DNA of 64,000 bases from Monosporascus cannonballus (lineage: Eukaryota > Ascomycota > Sordariomycetes > Xylariales), in contig QJNS01000155.1 in assembly GCA_004154925.1 (NCBI GenBank), positions 62,001 through 126,000 of the forward strand, in the 5' to 3' direction. Position 1 is the stretch's first letter. Every line of letters begins with the position of its first letter. Made by a program: the position numbers and the translations under genes. This document shows, one piece after another, positions 37,104-51,215 of this stretch. A model generated the notes under the pieces. It was given only the letters and a program-made list of their open reading frames with translations. It was not told the origin of the DNA and ran no database searches.

Positions 37104-37636
37104 CGGTCTCTGCCGACGTAACCTTGGTGGCCTCCAGTTCGGCCCGCTTTTCTTAACGCTTTAACTCTTCCAATTCCTCTAGATTATCGATATCACGAGA
37201 TACGGCGTTCATCATTTTTATACTACATGTTTTTTGTTTCTAAATACGACGAATATAAGTCTTAGCAAACTTTTCGACCTCTATAACAGCTTTTCACTTT
37301 TTTTTAAAAAAATTTGTAGTATTAAATGGTAATTTTCAATAGTTATTCCGGATTAAGGTTACAAACGTCGCAATTAATCTGTTAATAACGTATATACGAA
37401 AAATAATAAAAAAGTTTTTTTTAAATAATTTACATTTAAATTTTCGCCGTTCGCAACATAAATAAGGCGTTATTTAACGGAGATCGGCCGAAAAAACAGC
37501 ATTTAATAACGAATTACGTCACGTAATTTTTATCTTGAAAAAAGGTTTAATATATTTTTTAACGCGAAAAAAATATTTTGAAATAAATACTTGTAAGATA
37601 ATCTTTAAGACAAAGATCCTAGAAAAAAGAAGATCA
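37104..37636. other. Element fragment upstream of an orphan 3' LTR
   Basis: The last bases (AGAAAAAAGAAGATCA) form a polypurine tract next to the LTR at 37637, so the right part is the 3' internal end of a plus-oriented gypsy element. The left 100 bp is much less AT-rich; on the minus strand it reads NAVSRDIDNLEELEELKR, a stop, then EKRAELEATK, a coiled-coil-like piece of unknown origin. Confidence 0.5.
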
Positions 37637-38049
37637 TATTATGACTCAACTACTTAGCACAACCAGAAACGGTTAAAAGAATGGAGGTATTTCAAGTTAC
37701 GTAATCTCGAGGATCGCTGGCAAATTCATCAACTTCTGGATTATAAAGATCGTTAACGAATTTAACGAATCTAGTAAATTATAAATCGTAAAAATCGTTA
37801 GCAAATTCAATAAATCTTAAAATTAATAAGAAATATAATTATATATAATACGTTTATTATTTCTATAATTTAAATAATATTAATCTATAATTATTTATAA
37901 ATATTTATATTTTAATTGTTTAAAATATTTTCCGTATTATGAAAGGTAAAAACTTATTAAAATTATTATTTGGGTTTTTACGATATTTTTATTAATATAA
38001 ATCCGTACGAGTTAGATGTAATAATTAATTAAATCACTTAGCCCTTATA
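37637..38049 (+). repeat. Orphan 3' LTR of a gypsy element (about 413 bp)
   Basis: Starts TATTATGACTCAACTAC directly after a polypurine tract and ends TTAGCCCTTATA. The layout resembles element C's LTR (TATAATACGTTTATTATTTC and a conserved ending), but most of the sequence differs, so it is a related family. No matching 5' LTR was found in the window. Confidence 0.6.
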
Positions 38050-38149
38050 TTTCGTATATAAGAAATAAAATATTTTCTATTAAAAATTAATCAAAATTAT
38101 TATTTTAATATATTAATTACTTTAGTAATTTGTAAGCTTTGTTAATAAA

Positions 38150-38535
38150 TATAACGACTAGGCTAATTTACCAACTATTAAATCTAAGTCGTACGAGTTT
38201 ATGTTAATAGATATATCGTACGAATTTCAACAATTAATATAGAAATCGTATTACGTTTTGTAATATCAAATGTATTTTAGATAATTAAATTACAAATATT
38301 AATAAATATTATAAGCTGGTATTATTTATATTACGGAAATAACGAACGTATATATCTCTTATAAGTTAATTAAATTTTAATAAAATCCTAATAGTATTAT
38401 AGATCTAATGTTATTAAATTCGATTTATTCTATATAGATTTATTTAGATTTTAACGCTAAAAAGATCTAAATCACCTAACCCTTTCTCGTAAGTCCGACT
38501 GTTTTTTGCGGCCGGTCTTGGTTTGAGTTATAATA
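38150..38535 (-). repeat. 3' LTR of element H (family 4, 386 bp)
   Basis: Reads on the minus strand from TATTATAACTCAAACC to CTAGTCGTTATA, and pairs with the truncated copy at 15196-15431. It shares its final 100 bp layout with element C's LTR. Confidence 0.75.
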
Positions 38536-38549
38536 CGATTTTCTTTTTC

Positions 38550-41500
38550 CTAAAATCTTTGCCTTTAAAATTTTTTTTCTAACAAATTATTAATCTCTTA
38601 TTATGGTAGGTCGTATTGTTAACCGTAAACTTTATAATCGTCCTAATTAAAAAAAGCTTAAACTTTTTGATTACTTATATTATTAAGTTTGGATTTGAAG
38701 TTATGCCGTATACGTCTTATTTTGAAAATAGTTCCAAATATTAAATAATTAAAGAAAGTCGTCGTTTTAACGAATATATTACAAACCGTTATCGCTACGA
38801 TAGGTTTGGCGTTCTAATTAATTTTTTACGTTATATTAGGGAAAAAAAGATGGTTTAAATCGTAGGAAAATTATTAAGAAAACTTTTTTGCGCCTGCAAT
38901 AAAAAATAAAAGAAAATCTGACACGGAATTAACGTGATATTAACGAGACTATCAGTCGCCTTTTTCGATTTCGTCGTCAAAAGAATTTTTTTAGGTTAGG
39001 GGAGTTAAAACTATTAGTCGTAGATTTTAGTAAATAGATAAATTGAACGAATAAAAGCGTACGAAAAACGCAGTTCCTTTATTTATACCATCCATTAACT
39101 CCTGTAATTTGTACACCTTTAAGGACCTTAACTAAGAGGCCTTTTTTGATAACCTCGTCGCTACTGGTAAAAGTTCTTTAATAGGCGTTAGGCACTAATA
39201 AGGTTCTTAGCTGGTTTCTAGATGTTTTCGGAATCCGAGTACTTTTTTTCACTTGATTAGATACTGGGTAAATCCGTTTTCTTTTTTTATGTCGAATATT
39301 CTTTCTGTCACAGTCCTAAGTAGCACTTTGTAGGTATATAGGGCAGAACAAGGCGATCAGGGCTCGACTTGACAACGTTCCACTTTTAAGTAGTGTAATG
39401 GCTAGACTCTTGTTCTTCTATGCCGTAACACTTTCTACCTTATATATTTGTTCATTTTCCACCTTTACGTCGTTTTAGGCCGTTTAGATCTTAATTGTAT
39501 CTATTATTAATTCGAATAAAGAAACATAAAAAACTGTATAAAGTTTAACTTTTAGTAGAAGTTCTAGCTAGTAATTATTTTCTGGGATCTTTTTGTTAAT
39601 TTTATATAGACCGATATATATATAAAATCGAATTTTTTGCTAGGTTCTTTGTCTAGATGTTTTTAATAACGAGGTAAACCATTTTCTCTTTTTCGAAAGT
39701 TAGTTCTTTTAATCGTTTTTCGTTATAATATTGGCTTTTTTGGTTATATACGAATTCCAATTTTATTTTTATCTTTTGATATAATTATTTAAATTGTATT
39801 AATACAAGTATTTCTTTAACGTTAATTAGTTCATTATGTGCATCTTTGTAAACATCCGGTATAAACTCAAAATTTACGTATATTGAAATTATTTTGAAAT
39901 ATTTGTAGTAATTGTTATTACAAATTAATTAGATAATAAGTAACTTTTTAACCCTGTTGTTCTGCTTAAAATGAATGTAATATCGTAAATATATTTCCAA
40001 TATCTGATTTAATCGTTCTATTTGCTTATGTGTCTAAAATCTAAATACGTTGGATAACTTATAATTCAGGCCGATTTGTAATATAAACTTTGCCAAAACT
40101 TTAAAATAAACGTCGCTTCTGTACTTAAGACGATTTCGTATACCATTCCGTATATATTGAAGATATTTCTTTAAAAATATATGTCATTTGTTCGACATTC
40201 GTATTTTTATAATAAAGTAAGAAATAAGAACACTTTGTAAATCTGTCGATAATAACGAAAATATTGTCGTAATATATTTTTATTACTATGTTTTTAATAA
40301 AGAAAATTTAATAATAAAGTCTATAATAATCGAATACTATAGTCGTTTTAAAACTCGTAGTAATTATAATTTTCTATAAGATTTATATCGTCGTATTTTA
40401 GCTTTATTGTAAAAGTTATATTATCGTTGTATTTCTTAGAATTATTGTGTTTATTTTAAAATCGGAATAAATGTATTAAAGTCGTTTTAATATTTTGTAA
40501 ATTTCTGAGTATTTATATAACTAATATTTATATAGTTTGTGTACTAGATCTTTCTAATATTTTTCTAGAATTTGTATTTTGTTTTTTTTTGTTTTGTTTT
40601 TTTAAAACCCGGTTATTATATTGCTAAATTTTATAATATATATTAACAGATACTGCTCGAATTATTACAATCTATCGTAAGCGTAAATATCTTTCTATAA
40701 CGTAATTAAACACTATATAGCTAATTTTAACCAATTTGTTTTCGAAATCTAGTCGTTTACAGAAGATATCGGCTTTGTCATTTTTAAACTTTTTTTATAA
40801 ATAATAACGGAATCGAAATTCGTCAATTTCTTTGCATATTTCAATTATCGTTCCGTAAGTTCTCTGGTCACAGTAAAACGGGTAGAATTCGGATAGTTTA
40901 TATAGACCTTAATCTAATAAAAACTTCTTTTAAGAAAATATCTAAACTTTCGAAAAGCCATAATAATGGCTATGAATTCCTTATTTGGAATACCGTAATT
41001 ATGTTCGGTTCCTTTTAGCTTATATAAAAAAAATGTAATAAGGTGTAATTTATCTTAATTATTTCGATATGCAATTACTACGTTTAACGCTTAATCTAAA
41101 ATATCGATTTCTAATTTAACGAGACTTGTTAAATCGTATATAATTAATATTAATTTGTTAATAATTACATTTTTGATTTTCTAAAATGCTTTTTTATTTC
41201 AATTATTTATTTAAATCTTTTTTCTTTGTGTGTAAAATTAATTAAAGGTATAGTTATTTTACTGAAATTTCGAATAAACTTTCTGTAATAATTAGCAAAT
41301 CTAAGAAATAGCTATATCTCTTTAATCGTATTTAGCGTTTATTATTTTGTAATTGTATTAATTTCTTTAAAGTTTATTTTGATATATCTTAGGGTAGTAA
41401 TATATATTCAATATTTTACTTTTTAAGTATAAAAGTAACATTTTGCTATGTTAATAAATAATTTTACGATTTATTAAACTTGAAAAATTTTATAAACGTA

Positions 41501-43730
41501 TTTTACATATGCTTTTTCCGTTTCTGAAAAAATAAAAATATTGTTAAGGTAATATATAATAAAACTATCGAGGTATTTATGTAATATATAATTAATTATT
41601 CGCTAAAAAAATATTAGTACGTTTGCAAATTCGATTATTATAACCAAGTATTTAAATAGTCCGTACTTCGTTTTAAATGTTATTTTTTATTCGTATTTTT
41701 TCTTAATTTTGATAAAGTTATATCTATTTTAAGATCAAATATTATAAACTGTTTAGTTTCGCAAAGTCGGGTTTTTATTTTTATAATTAGAGGTAATAAT
41801 ATTCGATTTTTAATAATGATGTCGTCTAGTTATCAATAGCTAATTATAAGTAGTAATTTTTCTTTCTGTTTAGATACGAAAAATATAAGTTATCTCGCCA
41901 GGAACTTCGAAGGTCGAATTTATTTTTTCTATAACCGATTTTCTAAATCTTTTCTAAAAGCGCGTAATTCGTTTTCGCTAAAATTGTAAATAAGATAAAG
42001 TTTTATCGAAAACTCTTTTTTCAGATTATTTCATAATTTTATTCGTTATATTTCGGTAATTTCGTATTAAGTTCTTCTTTAATGTGCTATTTATATCGAT
42101 AATATTGTAATAATATATTAATTCACTATTTTAACTTTTAGAGTTATTATTTTTAGTCGTTATTTAATTGCTTTAGTTTTGTTTTAATAGTAGCAATAAT
42201 ACGTCGTATTTTTCTTTAATGCTTATGTTTTTATATGTTTTATTTTTTTAGATGGTAATGTATTTATCGTATTTTTATATTTGTATTTATCCTTATTTTC
42301 GATGGAATATTAAGATTTGTTTTCTTTTTTTTGTTTATTAATAAGATATAAAACAAACTTTACCTGATTAGTTTATTTATAATAATCCTAAGATTTTATC
42401 GTATTTCTTAAGTAAAACAATATCGAAATTAATTATTTGATATCGTTTTTAAACAAAAATCTCGAAATAATTTATTTCGCGTAAAAACTTTTTTTATAGT
42501 AAACGAAATTCTAACTTTCAGTATTTGTCGTTATATAAAGTTTCAATTTATATTGCCATAATAATTTAAGTTCGTTAATTATATCTAGTACAATATAATT
42601 TCTCTCCAAAGTTTTGTAATCTATTATGACGGTATACCAATATGTTTTAATTTATATATTTCAGGTAATAATATTATTAACGGCTTTTATCGTCGCATTT
42701 AAAGCCTTTTTTAAGAATTTTTTAATTTTTGAAAATTTTGTTATCTTGCAGCTTTTTTATAAATAAGTTTTATCTTTTAATTTCTTTTTGAATTTGTCCA
42801 ATTGTATCTATATTTCTTTATATAACGCGTTAAATTACTGTATTTGTCGTTATTATCGGCGTATTATTTTTTCGAGCTATTTTAATTACTTTTGGTTTTA
42901 CTATAAGGTTTTGTCTATTAGGTAAATTGTTTTTCTATAATTTCGACGGTATTTTATTATACGTCGTATTAATAGTTGTTCTATAATTCGTCTGTAAATT
43001 AACGTATTTTTTCTTTAATAGATTTTCAATCCTTTAAATTAATAGTAAAGGCTAATTGAAAATGGGTATTAATAATAGCCCTTTAATAGTGCTTTTCTAT
43101 TATATACTAGATTAACTTTTTTTTCCGTTTGATAATCGTACTACTTATAATAATAAAAGAGGTTTTTCTATAAACATTATCTTTTTTCGGGCCAGCTTTC
43201 TATTTCAGTTAACTGATAAATATTATCTCTCGGGATTATAAATCGAAAATGCCGATATTATTATTTATAGTTTTTGTTATTTCTTATTCGATTTAGAAAG
43301 CCGTATCTCTTATAATATCTACGGGTAATTCTTTTATAAATATGTCGTTTTCTTTCTTTATAATTAAGATGCTTTTGTCGTTCACAATATATGGCGTACA
43401 TTTTATCGTATCGATTAAGATTTCTAGGACAGACGTTTTTCGTTTATTTCTGATATTTCTCACCATTCTTTAAAGGTATTTTGTTATTTTTTTAAACATT
43501 TTCTTGGTTAATTTTTAGCTTTTTATATTCTTTGCCGAATCTTTTATCGAAATGGCTCGTTTTTGTATTGGGCCTAAATTATGTTAATATCTTTGTTATC
43601 GTTCTTTTGCTTATCCCTGGACTATTTCTCTGGTACAGATATCCAGTTATTTTATCGTAATTTCTTAGATAAAGAATATTTATAAGTCTTATATCATTTT
43701 TTTCCGCAATTATAACATTTGATCTGACTT
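38550..43730 (-). pseudogene. gag-pol of element H, remnant
   Basis: Zinc knuckle at 43676-43717 (minus): CYNC is kept, then GKK, a stop, and YKTYKY, so the His and last Cys positions are Tyr. RT: YGLFKYLVIIIEFANV followed by the active site YLNN at 41540-41551 (both Asp changed to Asn). Integrase: YYDNIFVIIDRFTK at about 40230-40275. A chromodomain-like end near 39190-39240 is close to that of element C. A solo LTR is inserted just downstream of it in the reading direction. Confidence 0.82.
39306..39430 (-). repeat. Solo LTR, family 5 (125 bp), with exact TSD
   Basis: Ends TGTTACGGCATAG and CTGTGACA. The flanking 5-bp direct repeats CTTTC at 39301-39305 and 39431-39435 are exact. It is inserted in element H and far less AT-rich than its host. 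A second copy lies at 51216-51339. The size is short for an LTR; a small non-autonomous element is the alternative, but the 5-bp TSD and TG...CA ends fit an LTR. Confidence 0.8.
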
Positions 43731-43736
43731 TAGTTT

Positions 43737-43943
43737 TGTGAGAATACAGCCCCTATAAGAATAAAGCTGGTAGCCGACCAGCCACCAAGCAGCCACCGAC
43801 CTACTTATTAATATAAATCCACTATCTAGCAATTAATAGAAAACTCCAGATGGAAATAATCTTATATACTTATTTTTTGAAATACGTTTTGCAATTGGTC
43901 GAAAATTACTTTATCTTAATTTTAAATAATTTATTATCTTATA
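43737..43943 (+). repeat. 5' LTR of element F (207 bp)
   Basis: Starts TGTGAGAATACAGCCCCTAT, contains GGTAGCCGACCAGCCACC and ends TTATCTTATA. Confidence 0.85.
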
Positions 43944-43999
43944 AACTTTTTATTTTTACCATAGAAAATAACACGATAATTACTAGAAACAAAGCTCGC

Positions 44000-46900
44000 C
44001 GACTATAAAACGAACTTAGGTTACTAGTCGAAAAAACCGCCGATTGGAACTCAACCGACAAACGATCGATTACGGTATGGAAATAAACAAAAAAACTTAT
44101 ACCGAAGCCCTAATAAACGAAGAACCACAATTTCCGGCATCTCGAATTACTTTATATATATAATAAAAATACGTTTCGATAATCGTTACTTAAACGGTGG
44201 GAAAACGGACGTAATATAACGACCGAGTCCTAGAATTTAAAGCAAAAAAAGGTTAAGCGCTTTAATAATAACCAGATCATAAAAATTATACGTTAACAAA
44301 ATAAATAATATTTGGAATTATAGGAATAATTAGCCAAATAATAAATAATAATATAAATTGAAAAAACAAGATTTTATGAATTAATTATAATATTATCGTA
44401 AAAGCTTAAGGGTAATAAACGAGTACCGCGTTAAAATTGCCCGAAATTTTCCGAACGTACGTCGATTAAAAAAATTAAATAAAAGTTATTACGAAAACTT
44501 ACGCTGAAAGGCAGAAGCGAAATATCTTTACCTATATTCAATAGGCCATAAGCTATATAGATATTGTTATTATAAATTTTTAATAATTATATTATGTTAT
44601 ACTTAATTATGTTAATTACGAAAAAGAATTAAAAATAAAAGATTTACAAAGTTTTATTAGGGAAGGTTATATAAATCTTAATTTTTTCAATAAAAAATAT
44701 AAAGAACAATTTATAGAATTACGATAATAATCCGATTAATTACCGTTGAACTTTTATATTAAATAAAATTTCGTAATTTATAAAACAAAATTTATAAACG
44801 CCCTTAACCCGGAGAACAATCGAGATAATAAATCTTTTGTTTTTAATTACTTTTATAAATTAATACCAAAGTTACGAAATACCTTATTGTAAAAAAACGT
44901 TAAGCTGGAACGAATTAATAACGTAATAAATAAGATAAAACATTATTAGAATGCCTAGAAAAAGGGGAAGAAAAACCGATTATTTTCCGCCAAAAGTACT
45001 AATAAGGATAAACGATCTTATTTTAATGCTTTCGGGAAAAAAGATTTTTAAAATAAATTAAAGACGTTACGTAAGAATAATAAGAATTGCGAGCGTTCTT
45101 ATATTTGGAAAGCAGATAATCGCCGATTTAATTCTAATTGGAATAAGTTCGTACGACTTAATACCCTTAATTTTTATAAAAACCTATTTAAATATTATAA
45201 CTTTAGAAAGTTAGGCCATAAAAACGTAAATTACAAATTTAAAAGAGATACGAAAACCTTATTATCTCGGTTATATGAAAACCGATTTTCGAAAGTCGTA
45301 TAGAATATTACAGTATATAACGATAAATTAGATTAATATTTAAACGTAAACCCAAAAAAGGAACCGGAATAAGCGTATACGTTTGGTTTATTTTGGTTAA
45401 TAATTGTAAAACGGTCGGAATAAAGCCGTTCTTTAAAAAAGGGTATTTATTAAACGAAATACGAGAGATATGATAATATAAGTAAATATAGATATTGGAA
45501 AATAGATAAATACTATAAGTAAAAAATTAACGAAAAAATTAAACCTTTAATTAATTTTCGTAAATATTGCGGGTTTTATCGACGTTAATGGTACGTATAT
45601 TAAGTATTATAGGGCTTACGAAATTTTTGCTAATATAATAAATAATAACGAGAACGAACGAAAGTTTAAGCAAATTTATTTTGTAATACGCCGCGATTAA
45701 TAAGCGCCCGATTTTTTATTATTTAGACCCGAAATAAATAAATTAAAAATCCTGCTAAATATAGTTATATGTTAATAGTTATACGGATTATTATAAAAGG
45801 TCGATAAATAGGAAATTACGAATTTAACGTGTTTCGAAAAGCAAATTTATACCATTAACTTGATAAACCTATCCGAAATAGTAAATATCTCGGAATTTGA
45901 GGAATAATATAAATAAAAAATAATCGACCTTTTTATATGTTTAAAGAGTTTCCGGCGAGTATATTTCGAAAACGGAATAAAGAAATACATTAATTACTAA
46001 GAGCAAAACATATAATAAATTTAATCCCAGACAAAACGCCTTTATTCGGCTTAATTTATCTTATTTCCAAAGCCTAAAGGAAAGTATTCGAAAAATATAT
46101 TCGAAAACGGACGTAAAGGCACTAGTATTATTTGTATCTAAGAAAAACGATAATCTCCAACTGTACGTCGATTATAAGTGGTTAATTAGGTAACGATAAA
46201 AAACCAATACCTTTTATTCTTAATTTCTAGAATAATACATCGCTTAGGGTTAATTAAGGTATTTTCGAAAATTGATTTTAAAAACGCTTATTACTATTTT
46301 AAAGTTAAAAAGTGCGCTTAATAAAAAGCTGTTTTCCATATACGGTACGAGCAATTTAAATATACGGTTATATTATGTGGTTTTACCAATACGCTCGTTA
46401 CGGTTTAAGCTTATATATATAAAGCATTAATTGGATTAATTAATTATATATAAATAATATAGGTAAGCAATATAATTATTTATTTAAATAACGAAAATAA
46501 ATATATAAAATATTTCCAGTTAATTTACAAACGGTTATTAAAATACTAATTATTTATCAAAGCGTCTAAATATAAATTTTTTAAAAAAAAATTCTTAAGA
46601 TTTATGATTAATATTAACGGCTTAAAATGAACTGCCGACAGGTCGATGCTATCGAAATATGGCCAAAATTAAAATTAATATATAATATGTAAATAATTTT
46701 GAGATTCGCAAATTTTTATTAGAAATTTATCACCTATTATTTGCGTATTACCGAACCTATTATTAAGCTTTTTAAAAAGGCGTAAAACAAAAGTAAAACA
46801 ACAGAATTCCGATAACCCGAAAGAGCTAAAAAGGCGTTCCGAAACTTAAAATATACCTTTTAATCGGCGATCATTTTCCGATATTAGGATAATGCTAAAA

Positions 46901-49900
46901 ATATTAGGGTTAAAATAAACGTTTTAGTAAAACTCATATTAGGGATATTTTTTAAAAAAAATACGGAAAACATTAACGCCTAATTGTATATTAGTTGCAA
47001 AAATTAAGTTCAACCGAAAAGCGGTAAGTTATAGAGCAATAAAAATTATTAGCAATTATAAAAAACTTAAAACATTAATAATATCTTAAAGATACGGAAA
47101 AAGGTTTTTTAATACTTACTGATTACATAGTGCTGAAGGACATAATAAAGGCGCCGATACGTAACCTTAAGAGAAAATTAGCCTAATAGGTTTATCGTTT
47201 TGCGTAATTTGATTTTAAGATCTAATATCGACCGAGCGTCGCCAACTCGGTAAATGGGTTATTTAAACGCCCGGATTACATATTAAAAGAAATCGCGCAT
47301 AAAAACGAAATTTTAATATCATCCCAAAAAATTCGAACTTATAAATAATATACCGGAAAACGTATAAAAAATAATCATAAAAATATAGCGTAATTTAAAA
47401 TATTATAAAGGAGTGAAAGACCTTATAAAAATAACGTAAAATTCACTTATTACAAAATTTTCAAATAAATTTTAGGTGGCGGAAATTTAAATAACTATTA
47501 TTCGTATAAAAAAAGCAAAGAACCTTCGTTATATAATTACAAAAGATTTCGAAAAAAAAGATAATACGGAACTATATATTTGTCAAACCTTTTATTTGTA
47601 AACAGTAATATAAGCGCAAATCGTAACAGTAATACGATTAACGGTTAAATAACGATAACCGTAAATTGCGACCGTATTACGATCGGATTCCGAAACATCT
47701 AAGAAAAACGAGATTAATATTAAGGTTATTATTTATAACTAATACGTCTTACGTTTCTTAGCGAAAAAGCTAGCTAAAAGCGAAACGGTATTATAGCCGA
47801 AAATTTCTTAATAATTTTACGATTAGGTTCGAAAGTTGCAAACTAAGGATTTAAATATTATAAAGTTAATACAGATAATTAAAGATTAAGCCGGAATAAA
47901 AGAAAAATATTTCCTAGATTTAAATAAGGTTTTATATTATCGAGATAAATTTGTAATCTTATTATAAGACGTTTTACAGAAACAGCTAATCAGCCAGTAT
48001 TATAATAATTTAATGGCAAGATATATAAAATATATTTATATGCTGAAATTAATAACCAAAAGGTTTTACTGCGAAAATATAGCGAACGGATATTCGAAAA
48101 TATATTAAGCAATATCCGAGTTATTAGAGTACGATAAAGTTACGCCATAAATTATACGAATAGTTACAGCCTTTACCGTTACCTAAATAACCTTTTTAAA
48201 AATTCTCGTTAAATTTTATTACAAAGGTTTTTATTACAGGGTTTTCTAAAAGCCTAGATTTAAACGGATTAAAATATGACGTAATCTTTGTAATTATCAA
48301 CTACTTTACGAAATTGAGATTGTTTATTTTTACGGTTAAAATCTTAACCGTAACTAAGTTAACCCGATTATTTTACGATAAGGTAAAATGCAGGTTCGGT
48401 ACGCCGGCTGAAATTATTAATAATAAAAATAAATTGTTAACGAATTAATTTTAGGCGGAATTTTTCAAGGAACGAAAAATAAAACGGCGAATATCGACCG
48501 TTTATTATTCGCAAATCGATAAATAAACGGAACGTATTTATTAAGTTTTAAAATATTTTTTTCGTATTTATATTAATAAGTACTAAAATAATTAGAGAAA
48601 GTTACTATGAAATGCGGAACTCGTATATAATAATATGCGAAATATATTTACCGGCCGTTTTTCATTCGAAACCTTATATAGATATTATTTAAAGAAAATA
48701 AAATACTTTTTATAAAGGTTTAAGAGATAAGTATAAGGAATTAAGAAACGTTTCGAAAAAATAACGGTTATTTGTTAAATAATTTACAAATACTGAGAAA
48801 AGATAACGACAGCCCAGAAAAAATATTATAATTAACGTTATACGTTTATAGAATTCCAATTAGGACAATAAGTAAATTAATCGATTAAGAACCTTAAATT
48901 TAAAAATAAAAAGTTTACATTTATTTATATTCGGTTTGCGATTAAAAAACGAATAAGTTCTTAGACGTATAAAGTAATTCTATTTATTAAATATTAATAA
49001 ATGCATAATATATTTTCGGTATTTTTATTAAAATCATAACATAATTAAGAACTAGGTAACGTTTAAACGACGTTACCAAACCTAGTAAAGGAATAAGAAA
49101 AAGGGGTAATAAAAATATTGTTTGTTATCGAAATAATCGAGGATAATGCAAATATTTAATTAAATAAAAAAATTGGCCCGCTAAATATAATACGTAAAAG
49201 CCCCGAATATATTTTAAATATGCAACCAAAATATTATAATATTATAAAAAGAAAGTTAAAACTGTATATAAAAAATAGGATAACCTAAAAACCGTAACGC
49301 AATAACAGCCCGATTAAAGATTAATTGTTTAATAATTATAAATTTATAAAATATAATTCAAAATAAAAGTAAAATATTAATATTAAAGTATTACCTAGTA
49401 ATATAATTATTTTTAAGCTTTTAACGAATAGTTACTTTGTCGTAAATTGGTCGAAAACCGATAAATAATGTAAAAAAGTCGAATTTACATTTTAAAAACA
49501 AAATTTCGTGTTTAATTATTAAGCCTTACGTTAATTAGCCCTTGGTAAATATATTAAAAAAGTTAGTATAAGAATAACGGAAAATGATTAAAAAATATAT
49601 AATGACAAAAAACGAGTACATTTATTAAATTTATTAAACGTAAAATCCGAAAGAAACTTAGAAATGTTTTATTTCTTACAAAAGGTAAGGCCTAAATAAC
49701 CGGAATATAATTTGTTATTATTCGAAAATAAGGCGTTATCCTTAAACCGCTTAACGTATTTAGGTTTGATAATAATTTTAGCAAGCAAAATTATATTTTA
49801 ATTTTAATTATTAATAAGTATTAAAATTTTATTAAAATATCGAAAAACGAGCAGAGAATATTCGTAAATAAAGAACGTAACGGCATAACGGTTTTTAAAA

Positions 49901-50219
49901 ATCGCCTTATTTATAAAAGTACCTTAAAATTACGCTTAATCGAAAATTAATTACGGAATAATAAGAAAATCGTAATATTTATAAAAAAGATTTAAGTTTA
50001 TAAACCTATAAAACGGCATTGAAATTAGATTTTGGCAGTTATAACAAACGATCGGAAATCGACTTCCGATATATTAAAGAAATAATATTCCTTAATAATA
50101 ACCGCGTCAAAAGCGAATTCGATTTCGCGAAAAATATTAAATTAACGGCTAATCGTAATTACGTTAAAACGTTCCTATTCAGTATTTATAATACGAATTT
50201 TCTCGAATTCGTTAATTAA
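44000..50219 (+). pseudogene. gag-pol of element F with conserved C-terminal tail
   Basis: Zinc knuckle at 45193-45234: YYNFRKLGHKNVNY, His kept. RT: YEQFKYTVILCGFTNTLV, active site YLNN at 46481-46492. Integrase: DVIFVIINYFTKL at about 48280-48320, then STVYYSQIDK (for STAYHPQTDG). After the integrase, an open stretch at 50019-50219 ends NTNFLEFVN and a stop, and the same ending occurs in element E. Many stops lie upstream. Confidence 0.8.
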
Positions 50220-50375
50220 TTCCTAATTATCGGTATCGAATTAAAAACCCGTTTAGGCAGTACTTTTAAGGATAATCAAAATCTGAACGAAAATTAAACG
50301 GCGATATTAATAATATTAGAACTAATTATTTATCGCGTAAAACGTTTTATAATAATAATTAGTTACGACGTAATT

Positions 50376-51215
50376 TCAAGCGAGTAACGATATATATAAA
50401 ATAATCGATTTTTCGATAAAAATATTAAAGATATTATTATAATTAAAAAGGCACAATTTTTTTACGCTCTTTATATTAATAATAATAACATAGATTTTTT
50501 CGATCGTTTTGAAAATAGTATAATGATAAAATATTAGGTTATAAATTTTCGTATAGAATTTTGTTATATATTTATAGGTTGGATTATTGTTAGCAGTTAA
50601 GATACCAGCGCCGTTAGCGTTACGATTTATGTCGGAATAATACGTAATCTAATCGAATAAGTTTTTATATTTAGAGAAATATTTTAGACGCCTCTTTTTT
50701 ACTACATATAAAAAAGTCAATATAACAATAATACTACAAAAATGCGATATTAATATTATAATATATAAACCTTATAATTTAATATCTTTTAGTGTTTAAT
50801 ATAATATATATATTTATCCATTAAAATAAATTTAAAATAGTAGCTAAAAACGGATAGGTTATTGATATTAAATTTATTATTAAAAATAATGTTGCGAAAA
50901 CAAATTATAAAGAGCCGTTTAATAAAATCGAACATTATATAAATAGTGTAAGATTAAAAAGATATTATTACGATAATATAAAAAAAGTACAAAACTATAT
51001 ATAAGAAAACAATGTAAAAATAACGAAAAAGTAAAAAAATAAAAGTACGACGATATTATAATATTTAGAAATACAGTATTTTTAAAAGAAAAAAAGAGAA
51101 AAGAAATTTTTAAAAAAGGCACTTAATATTTGTATTACGAAAACGGTAAAAGAAAAAATACGGCAAAATCTAGTTAGACTAATAACATCTCGTATAACAA
51201 TATTATTATTTCCGT
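50376..51215. other. AT-rich, origin unknown
   Basis: Does not continue the element E/F alignment and shows no LTR. The minus frame 50919-51122 is low-complexity Phe/Leu/Ile from A/T runs and is not a gene. Confidence 0.5.

Larger units (their letters stand above)
38150..43736 (-). mobile_element. Ty3/gypsy (element H), 3' part, interrupted by element F
   Basis: The 3' LTR is 38150-38535, preceded (reading minus) by the tract GGAAAAAGAAAATCG. Internal sequence runs to 43736 with integrase, RNase H, RT and the gag zinc knuckle, in correct gypsy order for the minus strand. At 43737 the LTR of element F begins. The upstream gag and 5' LTR of H were not recognised on the far side of F. Confidence 0.82.
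43737..50375 (+). mobile_element. Ty3/gypsy (element F), family 2, 3' truncated
   Basis: The 5' LTR is 43737-43943, with internal sequence collinear with element E (read in reverse) up to about 50375. About 530 bp of 3' sequence and the 3' LTR are missing. It sits 20 nt from the zinc knuckle of element H, so it was inserted into H's gag. With no right LTR, the TSD cannot be tested. Confidence 0.8.

Noticed and set aside
50919..51122. Membrane-protein-like minus frame (Phe/Leu/Tyr-rich)
   Set aside because: Low-complexity translation of A/T runs; no conservation or start context.
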